Shown: positions 44,906 to 53,777 of the stretch, piece after piece
How the letters are laid out: each line of letters starts with the position of its first letter
How positions within the stretch are numbered: position 1 is the stretch's first letter
Assembly: GCA_020851375.1 (NCBI GenBank)
Contig: JADZCV010000019.1
Location: 1 to 64,000 of the forward strand
Direction of reading: 5' to 3'
Length of the DNA stretch: 64,000 bases
DNA from: Nitrospirota bacterium
Lineage (GTDB): Bacteria > Nitrospirota > 9FT-COMBO-42-15 > HDB-SIOI813
Notes under the pieces: model-generated
What the model was told of the DNA's origin: nothing
The model's input: the letters and a program-made list of their open reading frames with translations, nothing else
The model's database searches: none
Position numbers and translations under genes: made by a program

Positions 44906-47083
44906 CTACACCGGTAATTCAATAACAAACCTTGTGCCCCTCGGTACATTATCACTTACCAAAATTCGTCCGTTATGGTCAGAAACTATTCGGTTGACTA
45001 TAGCCAATCCTAAACCGGTCCCGCTCTTCTTCCTTGAGAAATAAGGGATAAAAATCCTCTCCCTGTCCTCAGGGGGGACCCCTGCGCCGTCGTCGGCTAT
45101 TTCAACCCGCACATTGCTGTTCCTGCTGTCATACTCTGTCTTTATGAACACCCTGCCAGTACCGTTAATAGCCTCAACAGCGTTCTTGAACAGGTTTACA
45201 AATACCCTTTTAAACTGCTCCCTGTCAATATTTATCCCAGGCATTGACTCAGAAAGATCTTCTGTAAAAGTAATTTCCCTGTGTGCCTCCCGATATAATG
45301 ACAGAACCTCCTTTATGACAGAATTCAGATCATTGATCGTTGGCTTTGCCACAGGCATCCTCGCAAAACCCGAGAATTCGTCCAGCATCATCTTGAGGGC
45401 ATTAACCTCATTTATTATTGTGCCTGTGCAATCGTCGAAAATTTTATCATAGTTCTCCGCCCTTTCATAATGTTTTTTCCTGAGCCGCTCAGTGCAAAGC
45501 TGGATGGGGGTAAGCGGATTTTTTATTTCGTGGGCCAGACGCTTTGCAACTTCCTGCCATGCAGCTATCCTCTGCGCCTTAATAAGCTCCGACAGGTCGT
45601 CAAAGACTATGACATTACCCGAAAAATTTCCATCGGCATCATATAAAGCAGTCATCTTGAGCCGAAGAGTTATGCTCCTGTTGTTTATATTGAACTGGAT
45701 CTCTTCATCCTTCAGTGTTCCCCCTCCCCCTCTTATTCTCCGTATAATGTCGCGCGCTGCATCAGCAGGTATACGGCTTAGAATTTCCTGAAAATTCTTC
45801 CCTTTTATTGCTTCCTTAGGCATATCAAGTACCGTCTCTGCCGCACGGTTAAAGGTGGTTATATACCCATTTTTATCAACAGATATAACCCCTGTAGCAA
45901 TATTCTCAAGGACAGTCTCCATATATGCCCTTCTCTGCTCTATCTCTATATTCGAATCCCTAAGAGAGCTGTAAGCCTCCTCCAGTTCAGACTTGCCCTG
46001 TTTCAGATCCCACGTCATTTTGTTGAATGAATTGATTAGCACGCCGATCTCATCCCTTGATGACGCATCAACCTTCACATCAAGATTCCCTTCAGCAACA
46101 GCCTGCGTAGCCTCCGCAAGACTCTGGATAGGCGTGGTAATATTCTTAGCCAGGTAGTAGCCAAACCATGTCGCAGAAAACATGATCAAAAGGGTTATTG
46201 TGAGGAATGATAATATGTAGCTGCTCTTGATCGGTTTCTTGAGCAGGGCCATTTGATTGTATTCTTCATAAAGTCTTGTGATCTCCACCATCTTTTCCAC
46301 GAGACCTTTTCTGATATGGGAGACTACTGCGACAGCGCCGATTAAGCCCTCCCCTTCAGGCAGACCTGAATAAACAGGTGAAACAGCTATAACAGCATCT
46401 CCTGATTCAAGTGTCTTCACAACAACTGATTTCTCACCCCTCAGACCCTTCTTCACAAACTCTGCTGATGCCCCTGAATATCCCCGCTTGACAAGGAACT
46501 TGTCAATAGAGCGGCCGAGCAGTTTCCCGTTTTTATCAAAGAGCTCTATACCGGACATCTTGTAATCTGCCTTCTCATCTTCAATTATTTTTATCAGACT
46601 GGCCTTCTGATTGCTCTTATATGATATTTCTTCAGACACCCTCTTCGCTATAACCTCTGCTGAATGCATGGTTTTATCTTTTTCCTTTTCATAATAGCTC
46701 TGTGCCACATCGAATGAGTTTTTCAGTGATTTTTCGACCTGTATGTTGAACCAGTTATTTATACTGTTTGTAATAAGACCACTTGCAACAATAAAAAGCA
46801 GGATTGATGGAATAAGTGAGAAACCGACAAATGACGCTATCAACTTGGTCCTGAACTTATTTCCGAGTATTGTCTGCTGCCTGTCGAAGATATATTTGAC
46901 AACATTCCTGGAAAGGAGCAAAAGCAGGACCACCATCAGAATTATGTTTACGTTGAAAAGCGTAAGTATGAGGATATTATTGTGAAGGAGTGATGTCCCG
47001 CTCTTTGAAAGGACAACTTCAGCAACTGTCAGCGCTATGCTTATCGCAAGAAATATTGATATGATGATTACAGGTTTCTTCAT
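44906..47083 (-). CDS. ntrY: membrane sensor histidine kinase, NtrY-like
   Basis: The protein has 725 residues. Membrane helices near 6-28, 33-60 and 85-110, a periplasmic sensor loop (about 115-290), a helix at about 295-320, then HAMP (ITTPIQSLAEATQAVAEGNL), PAS (ENIATGVISVDKNGYITTFN), the HisKA box RLAHEIKNPLTPIQ with the phospho-histidine, and a HATPase (FVNLFKNAVEAINGTG, DDGAGVP, GTGLGLAIV). It overlaps DUF4390 upstream by four bases. NtrY-type architecture and gene order with ntrX support the name. Confidence 0.92.
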   Translation of the reverse strand: MKKPVIIISIFLAISIALTVAEVVLSKSGTSLLHNNILILTLFNVNIILMVVLLLLLSRNVVKYIFDRQQTILGNKFRTKLIASFVGFSLIPSILLFIVASGLITNSINNWFNIQVEKSLKNSFDVAQSYYEKEKDKTMHSAEVIAKRVSEEISYKSNQKASLIKIIEDEKADYKMSGIELFDKNGKLLGRSIDKFLVKRGYSGASAEFVKKGLRGEKSVVVKTLESGDAVIAVSPVYSGLPEGEGLIGAVAVVSHIRKGLVEKMVEITRLYEEYNQMALLKKPIKSSYILSFLTITLLIMFSATWFGYYLAKNITTPIQSLAEATQAVAEGNLDVKVDASSRDEIGVLINSFNKMTWDLKQGKSELEEAYSSLRDSNIEIEQRRAYMETVLENIATGVISVDKNGYITTFNRAAETVLDMPKEAIKGKNFQEILSRIPADAARDIIRRIRGGGGTLKDEEIQFNINNRSITLRLKMTALYDADGNFSGNVIVFDDLSELIKAQRIAAWQEVAKRLAHEIKNPLTPIQLCTERLRKKHYERAENYDKIFDDCTGTIINEVNALKMMLDEFSGFARMPVAKPTINDLNSVIKEVLSLYREAHREITFTEDLSESMPGINIDREQFKRVFVNLFKNAVEAINGTGRVFIKTEYDSRNSNVRVEIADDGAGVPPEDRERIFIPYFSRKKSGTGLGLAIVNRIVSDHNGRILVSDNVPRGTRFVIELPV

Positions 47084-47655
47084 TTCAGGTCTCTTGCCAT
47101 AAAGACAACCGAATCATACCAGTCTGTACTGAACCGTGAATACGGGACAAAGAAAAAGAGGTACCGCAGAAGGAAGGGGAGTTTCCCTGCCTTCATTTCC
47201 GCCTTTATACTCACATAGTATTGTGCCCTGTTACTGAGAGCATTTAATGGTGTAAGGCCTATTCTCTCCAACTGCGACAAATCTGCAACCATATTATCGT
47301 ATGAATCATAGATCTGCTCCGACGTTGATCCGGCAGTTGTCCTGGTAACAAGGAACTGTTTCTTGAGGATATCATACTTAATCAAATATCTTACTGTGCC
47401 CGATACCTTCTCTTCATCGAGCCAGTTCGGCATCACCCTTTTAATTACCATGTAATAAAAAAACTCTTTACTCACACCATTGATAATCTCCGTCTTAATC
47501 TCAGGGGTAAAGCCTCCCATGAGCCTTGCAGAGACTAACAGCTCATTATTTCCTTTTGTAATCAGGATATCAGAAATACCGTCTGAAGCCGTCAGCCCTG
47601 CAGACGTCCAGAGCAACATGCAGGTTGCCAGTATGGCAATCGCCCTGAAAATCAT
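47080..47655 (-). CDS. DUF4390 secreted protein
   Basis: The protein has 191 residues with a signal peptide (FRAIAILATCMLLWTSAGLTA). The mature part matches DUF4390: ISDILITKGNNELLVSARLM, GFTPEIKTEIINGVSKEFFYYM and a C-terminal FFVPYSRFSTDWYDSVVF. This family is regularly found directly upstream of NtrY-type kinases, and here it overlaps ntrY by four bases. It may modulate the kinase sensor domain in the periplasm; this is inference. Confidence 0.85.
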   Translation of the reverse strand: MIFRAIAILATCMLLWTSAGLTASDGISDILITKGNNELLVSARLMGGFTPEIKTEIINGVSKEFFYYMVIKRVMPNWLDEEKVSGTVRYLIKYDILKKQFLVTRTTAGSTSEQIYDSYDNMVADLSQLERIGLTPLNALSNRAQYYVSIKAEMKAGKLPFLLRYLFFFVPYSRFSTDWYDSVVFMARDLK

Positions 47656-48419
47656 TATTGCTTAACAGTTTCCTTCCTGTTAATAAAAAATGACAGTATG
47701 TCGATCGGTAAAGGGAATATTATGGTGGAGTTTTTCTCCGTTGCAATCTCCGTAAGTGTCTGAAGATATCTGAGCTGCAGTGTCGTCGGGTTTGCGCTCA
47801 TAATGCCTGCAGCGTCCGAAAGTTTCTGTGATGCCTGGAACTCGCCGTCTGCATGGATGACCTTCGCGCGCCTCTCCCTTTCCGCCTCGGCCTGCTTGGC
47901 CATCGCGCGCTGCATCTCCTGAGGAAGGTCAACGTTCTTTATTTCGACATTGGACACCTTTACTCCCCAAGGCTCAGTATGACGATCGAGTATGCGCTGG
48001 AGGTCCTGATTCAATTTATCTCTTGCGGACAGCAGTTCATCAAGTTCCGCCTGTCCAAGGACACTCCTCAGTGTAGTCTGTGAAAGCTGAGATGTCGCAT
48101 AAAAATAATCCTCGACCTCAATAATAGCCTTTTGTGCATCAATCACCCGGAAATAGACAACAGCGCTGACTTTCACAGAGACATTGTCTTTTGTAATTAT
48201 ATCCTGCGTAGGAACATCCAGTACCAGCGTCCTTAGACTTACCTTGACCATCTTTTGAATTCCTGGAATGAGGACGATCAGACCCGGTCCCTTTACCCGC
48301 CAGAAGCGGCCGAGCATAAATATAACACCCCGCTCATATTCCTTGAGTATCTTGATGGCGCTATACAAAAACATTACTGCTATTATTATGATTATAAGAG
48401 GACTTAAAAAAAGCTCCAT
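47655..48419 (-). CDS. slipin / SPFH-domain membrane protein
   Basis: The protein has 254 residues. One N-terminal membrane hairpin (about 3-22) precedes an SPFH/band-7 domain: [40 protein letters not shown] and [30 protein letters not shown]. Slipins pair with NfeD proteases (the p-stomatin/1510-N system), and nfeD is indeed next upstream, separated by a repeat. Its stop overlaps the DUF4390 start by one base. Confidence 0.93.
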   Translation of the reverse strand: MELFLSPLIIIIIAVMFLYSAIKILKEYERGVIFMLGRFWRVKGPGLIVLIPGIQKMVKVSLRTLVLDVPTQDIITKDNVSVKVSAVVYFRVIDAQKAIIEVEDYFYATSQLSQTTLRSVLGQAELDELLSARDKLNQDLQRILDRHTEPWGVKVSNVEIKNVDLPQEMQRAMAKQAEAERERRAKVIHADGEFQASQKLSDAAGIMSANPTTLQLRYLQTLTEIATEKNSTIIFPLPIDILSFFINRKETVKQ

Positions 48420-48458
48420 ATTACACCACCTTTCTTTAATCTTTCATCCGAAGATGCA

Positions 48459-48546
48459 GTTTCAAATCCCCCCTCCCCCCCCTTTAGTAAAGGGGGGGAG
48501 TATATATCACCCTTTCAAAAAGGGGGACTAAGGGGGATTTTCATTG
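48459..48546. repeat. C-rich palindromic repeat, short copy between nfeD and slipin
   Basis: AAATCCCCCCTCCCCCCCTT...AAGGGGGGG and CCCTTTCAAAAAGGG followed by GACTAAGGGGGATTTT form nested hairpins. The same modules occur at 4025-4111 and 49859-49982. It lies inside an apparent operon, so it would be transcribed. Confidence 0.8.
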
Positions 48547-48556
48547 TCATGTCACA

Positions 48557-49858
48557 TTACACCTTCTTTACAACAACGGTCATGCGTTCAGTACCAATAA
48601 CCCTTATCTTCTCTCCCTTACTAATCTGCTCATCACTCCTTGCATCCCATATCTCGCCATGAACGTATACCTTCCCCTCCGTGGCAATATCAGAAGCCGC
48701 CTCGCCTATCTCACCAATAAGGCCATCACTGCCGCTCAGCGGCTGCCGTCTGTGCACCTTTACCGCAAGCCCGATAGCGACAGCAAAAAACAGGGCGGTC
48801 ATCAATGCTGCAGGAAGTATTATCAGCCATGAAATCCTGAAAAATGGCGCATCTACCTTCATCAGCATGATCGAACCAAGCACCATAGATATTACACCTG
48901 CTACAGAGAGTAGTCCATAGCTCACGATTTTTATCTCTGCTATAAAGAGGATAATGCCAAGTATTATAAGAAGTAAGCCGGCATAATTTACAGGAAGCGT
49001 CTGAAAGGCATAAAATGCCAGTATCAGGCATATGGCGCCTACAACACCAGGGAAGATGGCGCCTGGACTGGCAAGCTCAAAGAACAGGCCATATATACCG
49101 AGGATCATCAGGACATAGGCAATATTGGGATCGCTGAGGGCATTCAATATCCGCAATCTCATACCCATAGGGAACTCCTCAACAACTACTCCCGCAGTGT
49201 CAATCCTGACCTTTCCTGCGTTAGTAGTCACCTCACGGCCGTCAATCTTTTTTATTAACTCGTCCCTGTTCTCAGCAATAAAGTCTATTACCTTGAGATC
49301 GAGCGCCTCTTTTTCAGTTATGGATACGCTCTTCCTTACGGCGTTTTCAGCCCACTCTATATTCCTGCCCCGTTTCCCTGCAATAGATTTGATATAAGCA
49401 GCAGCATCATTTTCGACCTTCTCTTTCATAGTATCATCCATCTGTCCGCCACCGACTGCAACAGGATGGGCGGCGCCGATATTCGTCCCGGGTGCCATTG
49501 CTGCCACATGGGCAGAGAGGGTGATAAATACACCTGCAGAGGCGGCCCTGGCTCCGGCAGGAGATACATATACGATTACAGGGACATTAGAACTCCCTAT
49601 CTCTTTAACAATATCCCTCATCGAGGTATCAAGCCCGCCCGGCGTATCAAGTTCGATTAATACGGCAGTAACATCCTTTTTATTGGCATCATTTATTACC
49701 TCGACAATATACTCTCCTGCAACAGGATTAATTACACCGTCGTATTTGGCAACGTATATACGTTTCTGGGCTGAAGGCGCAAGGCTATAGACACCCAACA
49801 AGAATATGATACATGAAATTATTATTCTTAAATTAATATGTAATTTTCCTGCCTTCAT
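48557..49858 (-). CDS. nfeD: NfeD-family membrane serine protease (ClpP-like plus NfeD OB domain)
   Basis: From ATG 49858 the protein has 433 residues. The longer frame to 50008 only translates the repeat (PPFPKGE, PPFGKGGDRG) and is rejected. Signal/anchor, then a ClpP-like domain with the catalytic Ser in ARAASAGVFI and Lys in SIAGKRGRN, then four or five membrane helices and a C-terminal OB-fold NfeD domain (VYVHGEIWDARSDEQISKGE). It cleaves slipin/stomatin partners in archaeal homologues. The ribosome site GGAG comes from the repeat end. Confidence 0.93.
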   Translation of the reverse strand: MKAGKLHINLRIIISCIIFLLGVYSLAPSAQKRIYVAKYDGVINPVAGEYIVEVINDANKKDVTAVLIELDTPGGLDTSMRDIVKEIGSSNVPVIVYVSPAGARAASAGVFITLSAHVAAMAPGTNIGAAHPVAVGGGQMDDTMKEKVENDAAAYIKSIAGKRGRNIEWAENAVRKSVSITEKEALDLKVIDFIAENRDELIKKIDGREVTTNAGKVRIDTAGVVVEEFPMGMRLRILNALSDPNIAYVLMILGIYGLFFELASPGAIFPGVVGAICLILAFYAFQTLPVNYAGLLLIILGIILFIAEIKIVSYGLLSVAGVISMVLGSIMLMKVDAPFFRISWLIILPAALMTALFFAVAIGLAVKVHRRQPLSGSDGLIGEIGEAASDIATEGKVYVHGEIWDARSDEQISKGEKIRVIGTERMTVVVKKV

Positions 49859-50030
49859 TCGAAAATCTCCGTTCAAATCCCCCCTATCCCCCCCCTTTCC
49901 AAAGGGGGGAACTAATTTCCCCCTTTTACACAGAGAAGAATTACTTTCCCCCTTTGGAAAAGGGGGACTAAGGGGGATTGTCATCTGCCGTCGTGAGCCG
50001 TGGCTCATGACGGTTCACCTGAAAATCCCC
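49859..50030. repeat. composite repeat copy abutting the nfeD start
   Basis: It begins right at the nfeD ATG: CGAAAATCTCCGTTCAAATC, then two C-rich hairpin modules (CCCCCCCTTTCCAAAGGGGGG; TTTCCCCCTTTGGAAAAGGGG), then GTGAGCCGTGGCTCATGACG and GGTTCACCTGAAAATCCCC. The same modules occur elsewhere in a different order. Confidence 0.85.
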
Positions 50031-50037
50031 TCGGCGA

Positions 50038-50080
50038 TGGGACACTTCCCATCTGGCTTTCTTCGGGGGAAGTGTTCCCA
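50038..50080. repeat. hairpin between mazG and nfeD
   Basis: TGGGACACTTCCC (50038-50050) pairs with GGGAAGTGTTCCCA (50067-50080) with a single bulged base and a 16-base loop. No T-run follows on either side, so it looks like a structural repeat or mRNA processing hairpin more than a standard terminator. Confidence 0.7.
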
Positions 50081-50094
50081 ATTGCCTGCCGGCG

Positions 50095-50883
50095 CTACCT
50101 GACTGCTTTCTTCTCCAGCGCCTTTGCCTCCTGCCATAACTCTTCCATGGCCTCTAAAGACACGCCTTTCCAATCCAGGCCCTGCTGTGCGATCGTTTCC
50201 TCAATATGCCTGAACCTCGACATAAACCGGCTTATAGTCTTTCGCAGGGCATCTTCAGGATTAACCTCGATAAAGCGGCCTATATTTACAAGCGCAAACA
50301 AGAGGTCGCCGAGCTCATTCTCCATAGCTTCGCGATCCTTGCCCCTGAACGCCTCTTCAAACTCCTCCATCTCCTCCTGAACCTTTGCAAAGACCTGGTC
50401 CACATGCTCCCAGTCAAACCCCACCCGTGCGGCCCTTGCCTGCAACTGATGGGCGCGAAGGAGGGCAGGGAGGTGCGCAGGGACCCCTTCAAGGATTGAC
50501 TTCCTGTCATTTCCTTTTTCACCCTTCTTTATCTCCTCCCACTGCTTCAGCACCTCTTCAGCATTATCCGCCTTCTTGTCCCCAAAGACATGTGGATGCC
50601 GTCTCACCATCTTTTCACAGGAGGCAGTAAGTACATCTTCAATATCAAACTCTTTATCTTCCTTGCTGATTCTCGCATGGAAGAGTATCTGGTAGAGCAG
50701 ATCGCCCAGTTCCTCCCTGAGCTTCTTTGCATCTTTCTCTTCAATGGCCTCCAGCACCTCATAAGCCTCTTCAATCAGATAAGGCTTTAACGACTCCCTT
50801 GTCTGCTTTTTATCCCAGGGACACCCATTCTCCCCTCTCAATGTGTCCATTATCTGAACAAGCCTGTCCCAATTATTCGACAT
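50095..50883 (-). CDS. mazG: nucleoside triphosphate pyrophosphohydrolase MazG
   Basis: From ATG 50883 (second of two adjacent ATGs, better spaced to AAGGAG) the protein has 262 residues. It contains two MazG domains: residues about 5-110 with CPWDKKQTRESLKPYLIEEAYE and EELGDLLYQILFHA, and about 160-240 with EEMEEFEEAFRG and ENELGDLLFALVNIGRF. It hydrolyses NTPs or dNTPs to monophosphates as a housecleaning enzyme. A strong promoter sits about 35 bases upstream. Confidence 0.95.
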   Translation of the reverse strand: MSNNWDRLVQIMDTLRGENGCPWDKKQTRESLKPYLIEEAYEVLEAIEEKDAKKLREELGDLLYQILFHARISKEDKEFDIEDVLTASCEKMVRRHPHVFGDKKADNAEEVLKQWEEIKKGEKGNDRKSILEGVPAHLPALLRAHQLQARAARVGFDWEHVDQVFAKVQEEMEEFEEAFRGKDREAMENELGDLLFALVNIGRFIEVNPEDALRKTISRFMSRFRHIEETIAQQGLDWKGVSLEAMEELWQEAKALEKKAVR

Positions 50884-50915
50884 CATTTCTCCTTTTTGCA
50901 TTATATGGCTGTTTA

Positions 50916-50944
50916 ATTATGAAGAGTTACTGAGTGTGTGTCAA
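50916..50944 (-). promoter_or_regulatory. sigma-70-type promoter of mazG
   Basis: On the minus strand a perfect TTGACA (50939-50944) and CATAAT (50916-50921) are 17 bases apart. Boxes, spacer end (AACTCTT) and spacing recur at 53571-53599 before the methyltransferase gene. Confidence 0.65.
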
Positions 50945-50949
50945 ATTAT

Positions 50950-51405
50950 TCACCTTCCAAACAGATCTCCCAGGACTCTCTCCATTCGCTCATAATGCGT
51001 CCCCTTCCAGTATATCTTGTGGCAAATGGAGCACCTGCCAAATACGTCCTGTGTTTTACATACGTATTCAGGGACAGTCCTGCATGCATCTTCTCTCGTA
51101 AAGGGCTCAAGAATATTATTGCACATAACACAACGGGTAAATGGTTCAGTTGGGTACGGTATACTGAGCTCTCTGACTACCTGCCGGATCTGCTCAAATG
51201 GTTTGTCGTACGAAATAAACAGGAAATTCCTGAGACCCCTTCTTTTGATGAATAGAGTATCCCTTGTCAGGAGGATCCTGTTCTCTGCTACAGAAAGCCT
51301 CAAAAGTTCGGAGTCGCGGATATGTCTGAAGTATGCCGTATCATAACCCAATATGCGCAGCCACTTCGCAAGCCTCCCAAGCATCTCATCGGCAATGAAC
51401 CGCAT
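50950..51405 (-). CDS. Mut7-C RNase-domain protein
   Basis: The protein has 151 residues. A PIN-like half (FIADEMLGRLAKWLRILGYDT, ILLTRDTLFIKRR) is followed by a zinc ribbon with CVMC and CSIC pairs. This is the Mut7-C (DUF82) arrangement, first noted at the C-terminus of animal Mut-7; bacterial members are predicted RNases of unknown target. It lies nine bases after the SRAP gene on the same strand. Confidence 0.85.
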   Translation of the reverse strand: MRFIADEMLGRLAKWLRILGYDTAYFRHIRDSELLRLSVAENRILLTRDTLFIKRRGLRNFLFISYDKPFEQIRQVVRELSIPYPTEPFTRCVMCNNILEPFTREDACRTVPEYVCKTQDVFGRCSICHKIYWKGTHYERMERVLGDLFGR

Positions 51406-51414
51406 GATAATCCC

Positions 51415-52095
51415 TCAGGTATCTTCCTCCGTCCCGACAGGCTTTATGTTGTCAGGAGAATTATGGGCCGGAGAGTTTACTTCTGGTGTTACATGCCATG
51501 CCTCCATTTTATCTGCTGGATACGGCGTAAGCAAAGGCAATATCTCCTTTTCATCCTGTATTTCCGGGTCAAGCCATTCGGCCCGGTAATCCTCTGGAAT
51601 TATGACAGGCATCCTGTTATGAATAGGTTCCAGCAATGGATTGGCGTTTGTCGTGATGATTGTGCAGGTGCATATAAGACCTCCTTCAGGACTCTGCCAG
51701 TAACTGTATAGCCCTGCAAATCCAAATGGCCTTCCGGACTTAAGATGTATATAAAATGGGGTCTTATCATTACCCTCTTTTTTCCACTCATAGAATCCAT
51801 CTGCAACGACAAGGCAGCGGTGTTTCCTGACGCTGCTTTTAAAACTATGTTTTTCTGCCAGTGTCTCAGCCCTTGCATTTATCATCTTGTAACCAATATG
51901 GGGGTCCTTAGCCCAGGGTGGTATAAGACCCCACCTGCTCCTTATGAGCTTGCGGCCTCCGTCAGCAACAACGATAAGGACATCCTGGGTTGGGGCAATA
52001 TTATAGGCTGGGGTGAGTATCAGCTCTCCTGTCACTACATCAAACTCACCCGCGATTTTACGTATTGAACTGAATAGAACGAAACGTCCGCACAT
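51415..52095 (-). CDS. SRAP (HMCES/YedK) abasic-site processing protein
   Basis: The protein has 226 residues. It starts MCGRFVLF, so after Met removal Cys2 would form the thiazolidine crosslink with abasic sites in single-stranded DNA. Conserved YNIAPTQDV, RWGLIPPWAKD, INARAETLAEK, RRCLV-like (KHRCLVVADGFYEWKK) and TTNANPLLEPIHNRMPVI are present. It shields abasic sites during replication. A decayed copy of its 3' end (about 115 bp) lies at 54662-54776. Confidence 0.95.
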   Translation of the reverse strand: MCGRFVLFSSIRKIAGEFDVVTGELILTPAYNIAPTQDVLIVVADGGRKLIRSRWGLIPPWAKDPHIGYKMINARAETLAEKHSFKSSVRKHRCLVVADGFYEWKKEGNDKTPFYIHLKSGRPFGFAGLYSYWQSPEGGLICTCTIITTNANPLLEPIHNRMPVIIPEDYRAEWLDPEIQDEKEILPLLTPYPADKMEAWHVTPEVNSPAHNSPDNIKPVGTEEDT

Positions 52096-52234
52096 TTCAT
52101 GTAAATTATCTCATATGCTGAGAAATGCTACTATAAAAAATCATCACCATAGGATGACAGGAAGTAAACGGAGACAAATCTAAGGTACTCTCGATCTACT
52201 CAGTATCTATATTGCACTGTTAAGTATCCACTCT

Positions 52235-52525
52235 TTAGCCATTTTGCGTTCCAAGTTTTAAGAATCTGTCTCTGTACTTAAAATTGAAAGAAGTATCTAT
52301 ATCCACTAATCCTTCTTTGATTATATGGGCATTGATAAAGGTCTTGTTTCTCAGGTAAAGGTAGCAGAGGAGGTTGTTTCGGTCATCATATTTCTGATTG
52401 TCAAACTTCATAAAGACTTTCTGCCCCTTTGTTTTCTCTATAAGATATTTGATCGCCTGCCCGTTAGCAGCCTTTTTTTCTCTTACCCCTATAAGGCGAA
52501 CAACCAATTCATTGTTCAACTTCAA
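52235..52525 (-). pseudogene. SNase-like C-terminal part of an interrupted DNA methyltransferase
   Basis: This 96-codon stretch is in the same frame as the upstream methyltransferase gene, separated from it only by TAA at 52553-52555 and nine open codons (VKEVISPEL). Its sequence, VVRLIGVREKKAANGQAIKY through YLYLRNKTFINAHIIKEGLVD, resembles the staphylococcal-nuclease (SNase) fold found at the C-terminus of some DNA methyltransferases. Starting at 52525 would need a TTG and would cut the first SNase strand. I read this as the tail of one gene split by a nonsense codon. A separately translated gene is the alternative. Confidence 0.6.
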
Positions 52526-52552
52526 CAGTTCAGGACTGATTACTTCTTTTAC

Positions 52553-53521
52553 TTAGTATAAGGCTTCCCTGTCACTGCTATTCTTATCAATTCTTGAACC
52601 GAATTGAAGCTTTTTAGGATCTATCCTCTTATCAAGTTTATGTGGGTCTTTAAAGATATACGGGAGATTTTCAATTTCTCTACTGAGGTCGGTCGTTACA
52701 TTATCTTTTTGAAAGACATATTCTGTATTTACAATGTCCGGTTGAGCAACATTCAGTTTATCTTTAATTGTTGAAATAAAATCCGGATTTATTTCATAAC
52801 CTGCTGAATTACGGCCCAAGTTATAGGCAGCGAGTGATGTAGTACCACTGCCGAGGAATGGGTCAAGAACAGTCTCGCCGGAAAATGAAAACATTTTTAT
52901 CAGACGCGACGGCAATTCTTCAGGGAACATGGCAATGTGTCCGTCTTGCTTTGCCCCGGCAAAGTACCAGTGTCCTGAAAAATAGGTATTCCATTCATCT
53001 TTTGATATTATAGAAGACTCCTTTTGTGCCTTGGTAGGTACTGGTGGAACACCTTGTTTCTTGAAAAGCAGGATAAACTCATAATCGAGTTTTAAAATTC
53101 CGTTTCTGGGGTACGGGAAACTCCCCATTATGGTAGCGCCTCCGGTTGTATTGTACGTCGTGACTTTCTGCCATATGACAGCCCCCATATAGTCAAAACC
53201 AATCGTTTCACAAAACCTGATTATTTCTGTTCTTATTGGAATTACCTTATACCGGCCATAATAGACCGAACGGGCAAACTGGTCTCCGATATTAATGCAA
53301 AGCCTGCAACCTGGTTGTAATACCCTGTGGCATTCTTTCCAGACAAGATTTAGATTATTGATATAGCTTTCATATCTTTCATGAAATCCGATCTGTTTTT
53401 CAGTTCCATAGTCTTTTAATTGCCAGTATGGAGGTGAGGTCATGACCAAATGAACTGACTTGTCATTTAAGAGATTCATTTGTCTGCTGTCACCCGTTAT
53501 TATTTTATGTGATGTTTTCAA
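52553..53521 (-). CDS. DNA (N4-cytosine or N6-adenine) methyltransferase, C-terminally truncated
   Basis: From TTG 53521 the protein has 322 residues. The GGAGATAGA ribosome site and a promoter at 53571-53599 support this start; the longer frame begins inside the -35 box. Motif IV TSPPYW and motif I DPFLGSGTT occur in the order of beta-class amino-methyltransferases, whose SPPY form favours N4-cytosine. No restriction enzyme gene is adjacent, so it may be an orphan methylase. The C-terminal SNase-like domain is cut off by an in-frame TAA. Confidence 0.85.
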   Translation of the reverse strand: MKTSHKIITGDSRQMNLLNDKSVHLVMTSPPYWQLKDYGTEKQIGFHERYESYINNLNLVWKECHRVLQPGCRLCINIGDQFARSVYYGRYKVIPIRTEIIRFCETIGFDYMGAVIWQKVTTYNTTGGATIMGSFPYPRNGILKLDYEFILLFKKQGVPPVPTKAQKESSIISKDEWNTYFSGHWYFAGAKQDGHIAMFPEELPSRLIKMFSFSGETVLDPFLGSGTTSLAAYNLGRNSAGYEINPDFISTIKDKLNVAQPDIVNTEYVFQKDNVTTDLSREIENLPYIFKDPHKLDKRIDPKKLQFGSRIDKNSSDREALY

Positions 53522-53570
53522 TCTATCTCCGAAATTAATTCTTCCTGCCCACACAGTTTGGCACTGCTTG

Positions 53571-53599
53571 ATTATGAAGAGTTCGGGAGAGTGTGTCAA
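53571..53599 (-). promoter_or_regulatory. sigma-70-type promoter of the methyltransferase gene
   Basis: On the minus strand TTGACA (53594-53599) and CATAAT (53571-53576) are 17 bases apart. It closely resembles the mazG promoter at 50916-50944, including AACTCTT before the -10 box. Confidence 0.65.
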
Positions 53600-53621
53600 C
53601 TTACTTACTATCCATGCTATA

Positions 53622-53650
53622 TTGATAAATAGACATCAATATTCTATACT
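53622..53650 (+). promoter_or_regulatory. promoter of the MNT/HEPN pair
   Basis: TTGATA (53622-53627) and TATACT (53645-53650) are separated by 17 bases. About 128 bases lie between it and the MNT start, with no other supported gene. Confidence 0.5.
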
Positions 53651-53777
53651 ACCATCACCCTGGAACAAGTCAGGAATAAGGCATAAATTATGGACGAGAA
53701 GGGAATATGTGAAAATATCCATATCGTTCCAGGCAACCGCCATACTTTGCGTGCGGAAGGGAAACGGGAGACACTCC

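Noticed and set aside
48459-48546. Repeat hairpin as an intrinsic terminator between nfeD and slipin
   Set aside because: Slipin and NfeD genes normally work together and no slipin promoter was found; termination here is not supported, though partial attenuation is possible.
49859-50008. N-terminal 50-residue extension of NfeD
   Set aside because: It is only the translation of the C-rich repeat; the signal peptide, family N-terminus and ribosome site all point to ATG 49858.
53522-53599. Longer methyltransferase starting at TTG 53599
   Set aside because: The TTG is part of the -35 box of a strong promoter; the TTG at 53521 has a ribosome site and the expected N-terminus.
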